DNA from: Hydrogenophaga crocea
GTDB lineage: Bacteria > Pseudomonadota > Gammaproteobacteria > Burkholderiales > Burkholderiaceae_C
DNA length: 64,000 bases
Reading direction: 5' to 3'
Assembly: GCF_011388215.1 (NCBI RefSeq)
Contig: NZ_CP049989.1
Span: 2,852,001 to 2,916,000 of the forward strand
Numbering within the stretch: the first letter of the stretch is position 1; every line of letters starts with the position of its first letter. Below, piece after piece: positions 18,948 through 28,222 of the stretch. The notes beneath the pieces were generated by a model. It did not search any database. It was not told the origin of the DNA and saw only the letters and a list, made by a program, of their open reading frames with translations. The position numbers and the translations under genes are program-made.

Positions 18948-20102
18948 TCAGGTGCGCACCTTGCCGTCGCCCGTGAGCATGGACAGCTCGGCAAAGCGCG
19001 AGGCCACGTGGTTGTTGGGGCCGAGCGAAATCTGGAAGCCGCCGAAGCTGGTGTCGCCGATGGCCTCGAGCCCGCTCACCAGCCCGTCCGACGAGAGCTT
19101 GCCGCCGCCGCGGCGCGCGCCCTCGGCGAGCAGGCGCGCGGCCAGGTAGCCCTCGAAGCTGGAGAAGTTGGGCTGCACCTTGTTGCCGCCGCGCTCGATG
19201 GCGTCGAGGAAGTCGCGCGTGATGGGCCGCGTGGTGGTGAAGGGGTTGGGCACCACCTGCGAGATCACCACGCCCGCCCCGTCCTTGCCCAGCGCGTCGG
19301 CCAGGGCCTGCGTGCCCACGAAGGACACGTTGTAGAAGGTGCCGCCGTAGCCGGCCTTGCGCGCCTCGCGGATGAAGGCCGCGCACGAGGCGTAGGCGCT
19401 CACCTGCACGATGGCCTTGGGCTGCGCCGCGACCAGCGTGGCCACGGCCTGCGCCACGTCGACCGAGTTGCGCTCGACCGTGGCGGTGGCCTTGGGCTTG
19501 AGGTTGCGCTGGTTCAGGGCCAGCGTCACGCCGTCGAGGCCGGCCTTGCCGTAGGCGTCGTTCTGGTGGAACACCGCGATGTCGTTGAGGCCCAGGCTGG
19601 TGAGCTGGCGCACGATGAGCGCGGTCTCGTCGTTGTAAGACGCGCGCAGGTGGAAGGCCAGCCGGTTGAACGGGGTGCGCAGGCCCATGGCGCCGGTGAA
19701 CGGTGCGATGAAGGGCGTGCCGGCCTGCGTGGCCAGCGGCAGCGCGGCCAGGCTGGTGGGCGTGCCGATGTAGCCGAACAGCGCGGTGCAGCCGCGCGAG
19801 AGCAGCTGGCGCGTGTTCTCGGCGCAGCGGTCGGGCTCGTAGCCGTCGTCGAGCTTGACGATCTCGATGCGCTGGCCGTTGACGCCGCCCTGCTGGTTGA
19901 GCAGGTCGAAGTAGAGCTGGGCGCCGGCGTTGAACTGGATGCCGAGCTGGGCGGCCGGGCCGCTGAAGGCCGCCGACTGGCCGAGCACGATGCGGTTGCT
20001 CTGGGCGTGCAGCGCGGGCGCGGCGATCAGGGCGGCGCCGGCGGCGGTGAAGGCGCGGCGGGACAGACCCGTGGCGGCGGGTCGCAAGGGCAGACGGGGC
20101 AT
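18948..20102 (-). CDS. ABC transporter substrate-binding protein (Leu/Ile/Val-binding type)
   Basis: 384-aa periplasmic type I binding protein. The ATG at 20102 has AGGAG eight bases upstream. The signal peptide carries a twin-arginine pair (TGLSRRAFTAAGAALIAAPALHA), plausibly Tat. The mature part starts NRIVLGQSAAFSGPAAQLG and contains SRGCTALFGYIGTPTS and DAYGKAGLDG, Peripla_BP_6 features. No permease or ATPase is nearby, so it is an orphan receptor. The next gene on the same strand is a soluble histidine kinase, which makes a sensory rather than purely transport role worth considering. The region upstream of it holds nested inverted repeats. Confidence 0.9.
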   Translation of the reverse strand: MPRLPLRPAATGLSRRAFTAAGAALIAAPALHAQSNRIVLGQSAAFSGPAAQLGIQFNAGAQLYFDLLNQQGGVNGQRIEIVKLDDGYEPDRCAENTRQLLSRGCTALFGYIGTPTSLAALPLATQAGTPFIAPFTGAMGLRTPFNRLAFHLRASYNDETALIVRQLTSLGLNDIAVFHQNDAYGKAGLDGVTLALNQRNLKPKATATVERNSVDVAQAVATLVAAQPKAIVQVSAYASCAAFIREARKAGYGGTFYNVSFVGTQALADALGKDGAGVVISQVVPNPFTTTRPITRDFLDAIERGGNKVQPNFSSFEGYLAARLLAEGARRGGGKLSSDGLVSGLEAIGDTSFGGFQISLGPNNHVASRFAELSMLTGDGKVRT

Positions 20103-20210
20103 CGGGGCGCTCCTGGCAGGGGCTGGTACAGGCCCGGGTTCCTCCCCCGGGTATCAAGTCCGCTGCATGCTACCGAGCGACCGGGGCGGCGGCGGCGCGT
20201 TCGGGCGCTG

Positions 20211-20640
20211 CATTCGGCCGTTGATCGATTCTTTGTCCTTGGCTTGTCCGGGGGTTTCGCTCGGGGACCTCGCTGGGCGGGAGATGGGGTTCGCGGGCTC
20301 CGGCGTGCTCGCGGGCGGCGGCCCGGGCACACCAGCGCCGCGGCGTCAACACCTTGGCTGGTGCGCGCCCTCTGTGGCAACCGCGAATGGCGCCTGCGCC
20401 CGCGAACCCCATCACCCGCCCCGAAGCAACCTGGGCGCGCCAGCGCTGGTGTGCCTGCCCTTCGATGGGGCCGATGGCGCGGGTGCCCGTGCGCAGGCGC
20501 CATTCGCGGTTGCCACAGAGGGTGCGCTCAGATCACGGCGTTGACGAAGGGCTGTCTGCGCCCACGGGCAGTCGCCCGCGAGCACGCCGGAGCACGGGCA
20601 CCCGCGCCATGGGCCCTGAAGAGGCACCTCCGAGAAACAA
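20211..20640. repeat. nest of inverted and rearranged repeat units in a gene-free stretch
   Basis: The 550 bases between the TonB receptor stop and the binding-protein start contain no convincing gene. Five paired inverted segments are visible: 20275-20298 with 20398-20421 (23/24), 20298-20317 with 20573-20592 (20/20), 20326-20338 with 20443-20455 (13/13), 20363-20399 with 20491-20527 (36/37), and 20474-20492 with 20592-20610 (19/19). The pairs interleave rather than nest as one palindrome, so I read them as three or four degenerate copies of a roughly 100-130 base repeat inserted in alternating orientation. They could fold strongly in RNA. No T-run terminator is present. Confidence 0.8.
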
Positions 20641-20652
20641 GCCCAAGAAAAC

Positions 20653-22809
20653 TCAAAACCGCCGCACGAACTCCACCCCCGCCGCCAGGGTGCGGCCCGC
20701 GCCCGGCTCGAAGAAGCGGTTGTTGCCGTCGTTGACGATCACCGAGCCCACGTGGCGGCGGTCGGTGAGGTTGTCCACGCGCACGAACTGGCGCCAGGTC
20801 CAGGGCCCCACCACCTGCTCGAAGCGCGCGCCCAGTGCGAACAGCGTGTGGCTGGCGGCGGCGTCGGTGTTGAGGTCGTTCACGTAGACGCGGCCCGTGT
20901 GCCGCGCCTCCAGCGTGAACACACCGCCCACCGCCTGCGCCCAGGCCGGCGACCACGCGAGCTGCGCATAGAGCTGCTGCGCCGGCACGCCGGGCAGCGC
21001 ATTGCCCGCGGGAAAGCGCGCGTCGGCCGAGGCCTCGTAGCGCGCGCGCAGGTAGGTGTAGGCGCCGCTCAGCAGCCACTCGCTGCCCAGCGCCTGCTCG
21101 GCCGAGAGCTCCAGCCCGCGGCGCGCCGTGCGGCCCGCGTTGGTGAACACGGTGCGCCCACCCGAGCTGCTCTCGACCACGATCTCGTCGCGGGTCTGGA
21201 TGTCGAACAGCGTGGCGTTCCACAGGCCCCCCGTGTGCCGCCCGCGCAGGCCGAGCTCGGCGCTGCGGCTGCGCGCCGCGTTGAGCGCGGTGTTCAGGCC
21301 GCTCGCACCACCGGCGCGGTACGACGCCTCGTTGAGCGTGGGCGTCTCGAAGCCCTGGCCCACGCTGCCGAACAGCTGCAGCTGCGGCGCGAGCTGCCAG
21401 CGCGCGCCCACCACGGGCAGCGTGCGCGAGTACGAGACCTCGCCGCTGTCGTTGCCGTTCGACAGGAAACGGTCGCTCGAGCGGTACTCGGCGTTCACGT
21501 GCCGCAGCCCGCCCTCGAGCGTGAGCGCCTCGCGCACCCAGGCCGCGCGCAGGTAGGGGTCGAGCGTGTCGGCGCGGTTGGTCTCGTCGCGCCGCAGGTT
21601 GCCCTGCACGCCGATGGCCGTGGGCGCGCCCGCGGGCCCGGTGTAGTTGTTGTAGCCGCGGCGCAGGTCGTCCTGGCGGTCGGCGGCCAGGCCCGCGCTC
21701 AGGTCGAGCTGGCCGCCCTGCCATTCGCGCTGCAGGCGCCAGCGCGCGTTGAAGCCCCAGTAGTCGCGGTCGAGGTCGATCACCGCACCCGGGCTCGTGG
21801 CCGGGTTCTGCGCCGTGGGCGGAATGGACTGGAACTGCACCACGCGGCGCTGGCCCGCGTAGCCCATGAGCTCGATCTTGTGGCCGCCGCCCAGGGCCTG
21901 GTCCCAGGCGATGCCGAACTGCGTCTGCGCCACCGACTTGCGCGTGTTGAAGGCGATCGCCTGCGGCGTGGTCTGCTCGGGGTTGGCGTTGAGCTGGGCG
22001 CGGTCCAGGCCCTGCGGGTCGAGCGCGAACGCGGTCTGGCGGTTGAACACCAGCACCGTGCGGCCGCCCTCGTGCGCGCGCGAGAGCTTGGCGTTGGTGG
22101 TGCTGCGGTTGGCGGCCGACTGCGGGCGCAGGCCGTCGGTTTCGAAGCGGCCGGTGTCGAGCGTGTACGACCAGCCCGGCGACTGCGCGTCGCCGGTCTG
22201 GCCCGTGAGCTGCGTGGACAAGCGCCACAGGCCATTGCCCGCGAGCGCCAGGCCGCTGCGCCACTCGGTGGGCTGGCGGCCGTCCTCGGTGTAGAGCAGG
22301 ATCGCGCCGCCGCTCGATGCGCCGTAGAGCGACGCGAACGGGCCGCGCACCACCTCGATGCGGTCGGCGCTGCCGAGCGGGAAGTTCGCGGCCTGGCCCG
22401 AGCCGTCGGGCGCGCTCGCGGGAATGCCGTCCACGAACAGGCGCACGCCGCGCACGCCGAAGGTGGCGCGCGAGCCCGCGCCGCGCACCGAGACCTGCAG
22501 GTCCTGCGCGTAGTTCTCGCGGTTGCGGATCACCAGGCCCGGCACGCGGCCCAGGCCTTCGGAGAGGTTGATCTGCAGGCGGCCGTCGCGCAGCTCGCGG
22601 CCGTCGACCACGTCGACCGAGGCGCTGCCGCGCCAGCGCGCCTCGGTCTCGCCGCTGCCGGTGATGACCACGGGGGCCAGGGCGCCGCCGTCGGCCACGG
22701 GCGGCGGGCTGGCGGTCTGGGCTTGGGCGCTGGCCGCGGCCAGCAGGGCGGCGCCCCAGGCCAGCGGATGCGCGGGGGCGAAGGCGCGATCGGCGCGATT
22801 CATGTTCAT
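20653..22809 (-). CDS. TonB-dependent outer-membrane receptor
   Basis: 718-aa outer-membrane active-transport receptor. The ATG at 22809 is preceded by GAGGAGA; the longer upstream frame is not protein-like. A signal peptide (cut near AASAQAQ) is followed by the plug: TonB-box-like APVVITGSGE near residue 38, then LQINLSEGLGRVPGLVIRNR, SVRGAGSRATFGVRGVRLFVDG and SADRIEVVRGPFASLYGAS (about 85-170). The rest is beta-barrel, ending in a Phe (GVEFVRRF), the usual outer-membrane insertion signal. The ligand is unknown: vitamin, siderophore or copper complex are all possible. It diverges from thiD across a 203-base spacer in which I could not recognise a TPP or cobalamin riboswitch. Confidence 0.92.
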   Translation of the reverse strand: MNMNRADRAFAPAHPLAWGAALLAAASAQAQTASPPPVADGGALAPVVITGSGETEARWRGSASVDVVDGRELRDGRLQINLSEGLGRVPGLVIRNRENYAQDLQVSVRGAGSRATFGVRGVRLFVDGIPASAPDGSGQAANFPLGSADRIEVVRGPFASLYGASSGGAILLYTEDGRQPTEWRSGLALAGNGLWRLSTQLTGQTGDAQSPGWSYTLDTGRFETDGLRPQSAANRSTTNAKLSRAHEGGRTVLVFNRQTAFALDPQGLDRAQLNANPEQTTPQAIAFNTRKSVAQTQFGIAWDQALGGGHKIELMGYAGQRRVVQFQSIPPTAQNPATSPGAVIDLDRDYWGFNARWRLQREWQGGQLDLSAGLAADRQDDLRRGYNNYTGPAGAPTAIGVQGNLRRDETNRADTLDPYLRAAWVREALTLEGGLRHVNAEYRSSDRFLSNGNDSGEVSYSRTLPVVGARWQLAPQLQLFGSVGQGFETPTLNEASYRAGGASGLNTALNAARSRSAELGLRGRHTGGLWNATLFDIQTRDEIVVESSSGGRTVFTNAGRTARRGLELSAEQALGSEWLLSGAYTYLRARYEASADARFPAGNALPGVPAQQLYAQLAWSPAWAQAVGGVFTLEARHTGRVYVNDLNTDAAASHTLFALGARFEQVVGPWTWRQFVRVDNLTDRRHVGSVIVNDGNNRFFEPGAGRTLAAGVEFVRRF

Positions 22810-23012
22810 GTGTCTCCTCGGATGCTCGGCCCTCTGCGGGGCAGCGGCATTGTGGGTTGCAAGCCTCGCGCCACCCGCGCCGCGGGGCAATACCCCATCG
22901 CACCACCCGGCTGTTGTGTGACGCAATGGAACACCTGCGCCAGCGGGGGCGTCCCATAATCGTTCGCTTTGCCCCTGGGGCGGCACCGCCCGCCCGGCAC
23001 GGCACGCCCCGC

Positions 23013-23822
<810 letters not shown>

Positions 23823-23894
23823 CCGGGCGCAACACGGCGGCCACCGGCCGGCGATAAGCTCGGGCCCTGCGCTTTTTTTTCACCAGGAGATCCC

Positions 23895-24395
23895 ATGAGC
23901 AAAAAGACCGCCAAGCCCGTCATGGCCGTGAACATCGGCATCAGCGAGAAAGACCGCGCCGCCATCGCCAAGGGCCTGAGCCACCTGCTGGCCGACACCT
24001 ACACGCTGTACCTCACCACGCACAACTTCCACTGGAACGTCACCGGCCCGATGTTCAACAGCCTGCACGCCATGTTCATGGCGCAGTACACCGAACTGTG
24101 GAACGCGGTCGACCCGATCGCCGAGCGCATCCGCTCGCTGGGCCACGTGGCCCCGGGCAGCTACGCCGAGTTCGCCAAGCTGAGCTCGCTGCCCGACGCA
24201 CCCGCCACCCCGCCCAAGGCGATGGAGATGGTGGCCATCCTGGCCAAAGGCCACGAAGGCGCGGCGCGCACCGCACGCGCCATGTTCGAGCTGGTCGACA
24301 AGGCCAACGACGAACCCACGGCCGACGTGCTGGTGCAGCGCCTCACGGTGCACGAGCAGACGGCCTGGATGCTGCGCTCGCTGCTTGAGGAGTGA
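23895..24395 (+). CDS. dps: Dps family DNA starvation/ferritin-like protein
   Basis: 166-aa mini-ferritin, cytoplasmic, expected to form a dodecamer that oxidises and stores iron and protects DNA. Ferroxidase ligands are in LTTHNFHWNVTGPMF (about residues 38-52), SLHAMFMAQY and VDPIAERIRSLG (about 74-85). The ATG at 23895 follows CAGGAGA at 23883-23889, preceded by a run of eight T (23873-23880). The N-terminus is lysine-containing (MSKKTAKP), as in DNA-binding Dps. Single gene, convergent with the PepSY gene. Confidence 0.92.
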   Translation: MSKKTAKPVMAVNIGISEKDRAAIAKGLSHLLADTYTLYLTTHNFHWNVTGPMFNSLHAMFMAQYTELWNAVDPIAERIRSLGHVAPGSYAEFAKLSSLPDAPATPPKAMEMVAILAKGHEGAARTARAMFELVDKANDEPTADVLVQRLTVHEQTAWMLRSLLEE

Positions 24396-24411
24396 CGCCC
24401 GGGCCGCGCGC

Positions 24412-24702
24412 TCAGCGGCGATCGCCCTTGCGTGCGCCCTTGTGTTCGGTCTTGAGCACCTCGCCCGAGCGCGCGTCCACCGTGAGCTCCACGCGCTCGC
24501 CCTGGGCCGTGTAGGCCTTCACCTCGTAGAGCCGCTCGCTCTCGCGCTCCACCTCGTGGATGTCGCGGTAGCCCTGGCGCTGCAGGGCGTCGGTCACCTG
24601 GCCAAAGCCCATGGCGGCCGGGCCGGCGGGCGCGGCCGGGGCCTGGGCCTGGGCCAGTGCGGCCGACAGGATCAGGGGCATGAGCACAAAGGTTTTCTTC
24701 AT
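24412..24702 (-). CDS. PepSY-domain periplasmic protein
   Basis: 96-aa exported protein. The ATG at 24702 is preceded by AAAGGAAA and encodes a signal peptide (KKTFVLMPLILSAALAQA). The mature part is a single PepSY-like domain: VTDALQRQGYRDIHEVERES then YEVKAYTAQGERVELTVDA and a basic tail. PepSY domains are thought to inhibit or modulate periplasmic peptidases or sense the envelope. It is divergent from a second PepSY gene and the two-component operon, with a candidate shared operator between them at 24789-24818. Confidence 0.85.
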   Translation of the reverse strand: MKKTFVLMPLILSAALAQAQAPAAPAGPAAMGFGQVTDALQRQGYRDIHEVERESERLYEVKAYTAQGERVELTVDARSGEVLKTEHKGARKGDRR

Positions 24703-24788
24703 GGTGTTTCCTTTCGGGATCAAGGGGGATGGGCATGGCACCGGGTGGCGCCATGGCCGGCACTGTGCCCGGCGGCGCTTGAACGCCC

Positions 24789-24818
24789 CATGAACCCGCC
24801 GTTCATGCGCCGTTCATG
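24789..24818. promoter_or_regulatory. candidate response-regulator operator (inverted plus direct GTTCATG repeats)
   Basis: A perfect inverted repeat CATGAAC-5 bases-GTTCATG (24789-24807) is followed by another TTCATG 11 bases on (24813-24818). An 11-bp period of half-sites suits OmpR/PhoB-type regulators. It lies between the divergent PepSY genes, just upstream of the operon encoding such a regulator. Autoregulation is inference. Confidence 0.55.
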
Positions 24819-24840
24819 CCGCGCGTGGCACGCTCTGCGC

Positions 24841-25191
24841 GTGACCGGCCTGTTCCCCGCCCTGCCCCGCCTGCCCGCGCTGCTGCTCGCTGCCGGGCTG
24901 GCCCTGCCCGCCGCGGCCCGCGACCAGGACCGCGCGCAGGAAGCGGTGCGCCGCGGCGAGGCCGTGCCGCTGGCGCAGGTCACGGCACACGCGCTGCGCA
25001 CCTTCGGCGGCCGCGTGATCGAGGTCGAGATCGATGGCAAGGGCCGGCGCATCGAGTACGAGCTCGAACTGCTGCTCGATGACGGCCGCGTGATCGAGCT
25101 CACCTACGAAGGCCGCACCGGCAGTCTCACCGAAATCAAGGGCCAGCGGCTCGAAACCCTGTTCGCCCCGCCGCGCCCCGAGCGCCGCTGA
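24841..25191 (+). CDS. PepSY-like exported protein, first gene of the two-component operon
   Basis: 116 aa if it starts at the GTG at 24841, the start I prefer because the signal peptide begins there (MTGLFPALPRLPALLLAAGL, cut near AARA) and because ATG codons at 24790 and 24805 fall inside the putative operator. The mature protein carries a PepSY-like pattern: AVPLAQVTAHALRTFGGRV, VEIDGKGRRIEYELELLLDD, then a second hairpin ending in a basic tail. It precedes the response regulator by eight bases. PepSY proteins encoded with PhoP/QseB-type systems are thought to modulate the sensor; direct evidence is absent here. Confidence 0.8.
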   Translation: MTGLFPALPRLPALLLAAGLALPAAARDQDRAQEAVRRGEAVPLAQVTAHALRTFGGRVIEVEIDGKGRRIEYELELLLDDGRVIELTYEGRTGSLTEIKGQRLETLFAPPRPERR

Positions 25192-25199
25192 CACAGCCC

Positions 25200-25865
25200 A
25201 TGCGCATCCTGGTCGCCGAGGACGATCCCCGCCTGCTGGTGCAGCTCGACAACGCGCTGCAGGCCGCGGGCTACGCGGTGGACCTGGCCGACAACGGCGT
25301 GGACGCCGCGCACCTGGGTCTCACGCGGCCGCCCGACGCGGTGGTGCTCGACCTCGGCCTGCCCGGGCGCGACGGCCTGAGCGTGCTGCGCCACTGGCGC
25401 GAGGCCGGCAGCACCGTGCCCGTGCTGGTGCTCACCGCGCGCGGCTCCTGGCAAGACAAGGTGCACGGCATGGACGCGGGCGCCGACGACTACCTCGCCA
25501 AGCCCTTCGAGCTCGAAGAGCTGCTCGCGCGCCTGCGTGCGCTGCTGCGGCGCGCGAGCGGCCTGGCCCACCCGGTGCTGCAGCACGGCCCGCTGCGGCT
25601 GGACACGCGCACGCGCGCGCTGCAGGTGGACGGCCGCGCGGTCGATCTCACGGCCTTCGAGTACCGGCTGCTCAACACCTTCCTGCACCACCCGGGGCGC
25701 GTGCTCTCGCGCGCCGAACTGGTGGAAAAGCTCTACGACGACGCCGGCGAGCGCGACAGCAACACGCTCGACGTCTTCATCGCGCGGCTGCGCCGCAAGC
25801 TGCCCGAGGGCAGCATCGCCACCGTGCGCGGCCAGGGCTTCAAGCTCCAGGCGCCTGGCGCATGA
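25200..25865 (+). CDS. OmpR-family response regulator (QseB/PmrA-like)
   Basis: 221-aa regulator. Receiver domain residues about 1-115: acidic pocket EDDPRL, phosphoacceptor in VVLDLGLPGRDG (D near 51), T/S in LVLTARG and the KPFELEELLARL lysine near 101. The DNA-binding winged helix is at about 125-218, with FEYRLLNTFLHHPGRVLSRAELVEKLYD and NTLDVFIARLRRKL. It overlaps the sensor kinase start (ATGA at 25862-25865). Likely regulates itself and the divergent PepSY genes. Confidence 0.92.
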   Translation: MRILVAEDDPRLLVQLDNALQAAGYAVDLADNGVDAAHLGLTRPPDAVVLDLGLPGRDGLSVLRHWREAGSTVPVLVLTARGSWQDKVHGMDAGADDYLAKPFELEELLARLRALLRRASGLAHPVLQHGPLRLDTRTRALQVDGRAVDLTAFEYRLLNTFLHHPGRVLSRAELVEKLYDDAGERDSNTLDVFIARLRRKLPEGSIATVRGQGFKLQAPGA

Positions 25866-27283
25866 GCCGCGCGCCCGTCTCGCTGCAGCGCCGCCTGCAA
25901 TGGGCCGCCTCGGTGCTGGTGGTGCTGGCGCTGCTGCTCGCGGCGCTGGGCCTGTACCGGCTGTTCCGCGCGCACGCCGAGCGCGAGTTCGACGCGCGCC
26001 TGCAGCGCCAGCTCGACGACGTGACCGCCGCGCTGCAGGTGCAGACCGACGCCGAGGGACGCGCCGCGCTGGGCCTGCGCCGCGAACCCGCCGACCCGCT
26101 GTTCCGCCAGCCCGCGAGCGGCCTGTACTGGCTCGCGCTGCCCGCGTCGGGCCAGCCGCTGCGCTCGCGCTCGTGGTGGGACAGCGCGCCCGCCTTCACC
26201 CCCACCCCGCCCGCGGACGCCCCGGGCGCCGCGCCCTGGGTGCAGACCGCCGATGGCCCGCGCGGCGAGCCGCTGCGCGTGTGGCTGCGCCGCGTGCAGC
26301 CCGCGGGCTGGGACGGCGCCGTGGTGCTCGCCGTCGCCAGCGACGCCAGCGCGCTCGAGGCCGCGAGCCGCTCGTTCGCGCGCGGCCTGGGCGCGTCGCT
26401 CGCGCTGCTGGCGCTGCTGCTGGTGCTGGCCTCGCACGCCCAGGTGCGGCTGGGCCTGCAACCGCTGCGCCGGCTGCAGGGCGCGCTGGCGGCGCTGCGC
26501 GAGCGCCACAGCCCGCGCCTGGACGGCCACCACCCGGCCGAGGTGCAGCCGCTGGTGGACGAGATCAACCGCCTGCTCGGCCAGCGCCAGTCCCTGGTGG
26601 ACGAGGCCGAGGCCCAGGCCGGCAACCTCGCGCACGCGCTCAAGACGCCGTTGGCCGTGCTGGGCCAGCTCGCGCAGGCCGATGGGCGCGACAGCGGCCT
26701 CGGGCCCGAGGCGCGGGCCCTGCTGCGCGAGCAGCTCGACGCCATGGAGCGGCAGATCCACCGCCAGCTCACGCGCTCGCGCGCCGCGGCCTCGGTGCAC
26801 AGCGGCGGCGCGCGCGCGCCGCTGGCCGACGTGCTGCCCCCGCTGCTGCGCACGCTGTCGCGGCTGCACCCCGACATCGACATCGCGGCCGACGAGGCGC
26901 AGGCCCTGCCCGCACCGCGCATCACGCCGCACGACCTGCACGAGGTGCTGGGCAACCTGCTCGACAACGCCGCGCGCCACGCGCGCCGACGCGTGCAGCT
27001 CTCGTTGCAGGCCACGGATGGCGGCCTCGCGCTGTGCGTGGACGACGACGGCCCGGGCATCGCGCCCGAGGCGCGCACGCTGGCCCTGCAGCGCGGTGCG
27101 CGGCTCGACGAATCGCACCGAGGCAGCGGCCTGGGTCTGGCCATCGTGGCCGACCTGGTCGAGGTGTACGGGGGCCGCTTCGCGCTCGAAGACGGCCCGC
27201 TCGGCGGCCTGCGCGCGCGCCTGTGGCTGCCGCTGGCCCTCAGCCCCGCCGCGTCAGCGCCGCCTGCGGCGCCGCCGCGCTGA
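25862..27283 (+). CDS. membrane sensor histidine kinase (PhoQ/QseC-like)
   Basis: 473-aa inner-membrane kinase paired with the preceding regulator. Two membrane segments (about residues 18-38 and 175-195) bracket a periplasmic domain rich in Trp and Pro. A HAMP-like linker is followed by the H-box GNLAHALKTPLAVLGQLAQ (H near 258), N-box LGNLLDNAARHARR (about 360), G1 CVDDDGPGIAPE and G2 GSGLGLAIVADL. Its HALKTPL H-box is the form seen in PhoQ/QseC relatives. Its 3' end overlaps the convergent EamA gene by 44 bases. Confidence 0.92.
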   Translation: MSRAPVSLQRRLQWAASVLVVLALLLAALGLYRLFRAHAEREFDARLQRQLDDVTAALQVQTDAEGRAALGLRREPADPLFRQPASGLYWLALPASGQPLRSRSWWDSAPAFTPTPPADAPGAAPWVQTADGPRGEPLRVWLRRVQPAGWDGAVVLAVASDASALEAASRSFARGLGASLALLALLLVLASHAQVRLGLQPLRRLQGALAALRERHSPRLDGHHPAEVQPLVDEINRLLGQRQSLVDEAEAQAGNLAHALKTPLAVLGQLAQADGRDSGLGPEARALLREQLDAMERQIHRQLTRSRAAASVHSGGARAPLADVLPPLLRTLSRLHPDIDIAADEAQALPAPRITPHDLHEVLGNLLDNAARHARRRVQLSLQATDGGLALCVDDDGPGIAPEARTLALQRGARLDESHRGSGLGLAIVADLVEVYGGRFALEDGPLGGLRARLWLPLALSPAASAPPAAPPR

Positions 27284-28151
27284 CTGGCCGCGCGCCCCAC
27301 CACAGCGCCAGCGCCATCAGGCCCACGCCCAGCCATTGCCCGGGCGCGAGCAGCCGCTGGTAGACCAGCGCGTCGCACAGCAGCGTGACCGCGGGGTAGA
27401 CGAACTGCAGCAGCGCGGTGCGCGCGGTGGCCAGCCGCGCCATGCCGCCATAGATCAGCACATAGGCCAGCCCCGTGTGCAGCACGCCGAGCGCGGCCAG
27501 CCAGCCCCAGGCCGGGCCCCAGGCGGGCCAGCCGTTCAGCCACAGCCAGGGCCACAGCACCAGCGCGCCCACCGCGCACTGCCACCAGGCCAGGGCCAGC
27601 GGCGGCACCGGGGTGCGCGCGCGCAGCAGCAGGCCCACGGCGGTCTGCGCCACCACGGCCACGCCGCACAGCGCCACCCCCAGCCACGACACCGCGGCCC
27701 CGCTGCCCAGCAGGCCGGTGGCCAGCGACAGGCCCAGCAGCGCCAGCAGCACCGCCGCGATGCGCGCGCGCGGCAGCGGCTCGCCCAGCCACCAGGCCCC
27801 GGCCACCATGAGGCACAGCGGCTGCACGTGGAACACCACGGTGGCCAGGCCGACCGACAGGTGCTGGATGGCCACGAAGAACACCACCCAGCTCAGCACC
27901 ACCAGCGCCGCGGCCACGCCCACGCGCAGCGCCGTGCCCGCAGGCAGACGCCAGAGCGGCGTGCGCCGCGTGGCCCGGGCCCACAGCGTGAGCGCAAGCA
28001 GGCCGAAGGCGCAGCGGAACCAGGCGGCCGAGGCCGCGTCGCTGCCCGATTCGAGCAGGAACACGCCCAGCGTGCCCAGCAGGGCGCCGCCCGCGGCCAT
28101 GCGCCAGGCGGCCCGCGTTTCGGCCGCGGCGGGTGAGGAAGAGACTTGCAT
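27240..28151 (-). CDS. EamA/DMT family exporter
   Basis: 303-aa inner-membrane protein with ten hydrophobic segments in two EamA repeats (first AAGGALLGTLGVFLLE..., second from about residue 150). The ATG at 28151 (MQVSSSPAA) is taken as start because the preceding in-frame residues are not membrane- or signal-like; the alternative at 28211 cannot be excluded. Members export amino acids and other metabolites. It is divergent from a LysR regulator (28223), which probably controls it. Confidence 0.85.
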   Translation of the reverse strand: MQVSSSPAAAETRAAWRMAAGGALLGTLGVFLLESGSDAASAAWFRCAFGLLALTLWARATRRTPLWRLPAGTALRVGVAAALVVLSWVVFFVAIQHLSVGLATVVFHVQPLCLMVAGAWWLGEPLPRARIAAVLLALLGLSLATGLLGSGAAVSWLGVALCGVAVVAQTAVGLLLRARTPVPPLALAWWQCAVGALVLWPWLWLNGWPAWGPAWGWLAALGVLHTGLAYVLIYGGMARLATARTALLQFVYPAVTLLCDALVYQRLLAPGQWLGVGLMALALWWGARPVSAAAPQAALTRRG

Positions 28152-28222
28152 GGCGCGCACTGTGGGGCTGGCCGGTGGTTTCGAGAAGCGGATAATTCGC
28201 AATCCATCCATCCGCTCTTCGA

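Noticed and set aside
20103..20300. Plus-strand frames across the repeat nest
   Set aside because: Frames run through inverted repeats, have no ribosome site and no protein character.
22810..22960. Cobalamin or TPP riboswitch before the TonB receptor or thiD
   Set aside because: Fragments such as CAGCCGGGTGGTGCGA recall a B12 aptamer, but the GCCACTG box and the TPP core are absent.
23830..23880. Terminator ending in the eight-T run before dps
   Set aside because: The T-run is not preceded by an adjacent stem; the nearest hairpin is short and 20 bases away. It lies right before the Dps ribosome site.
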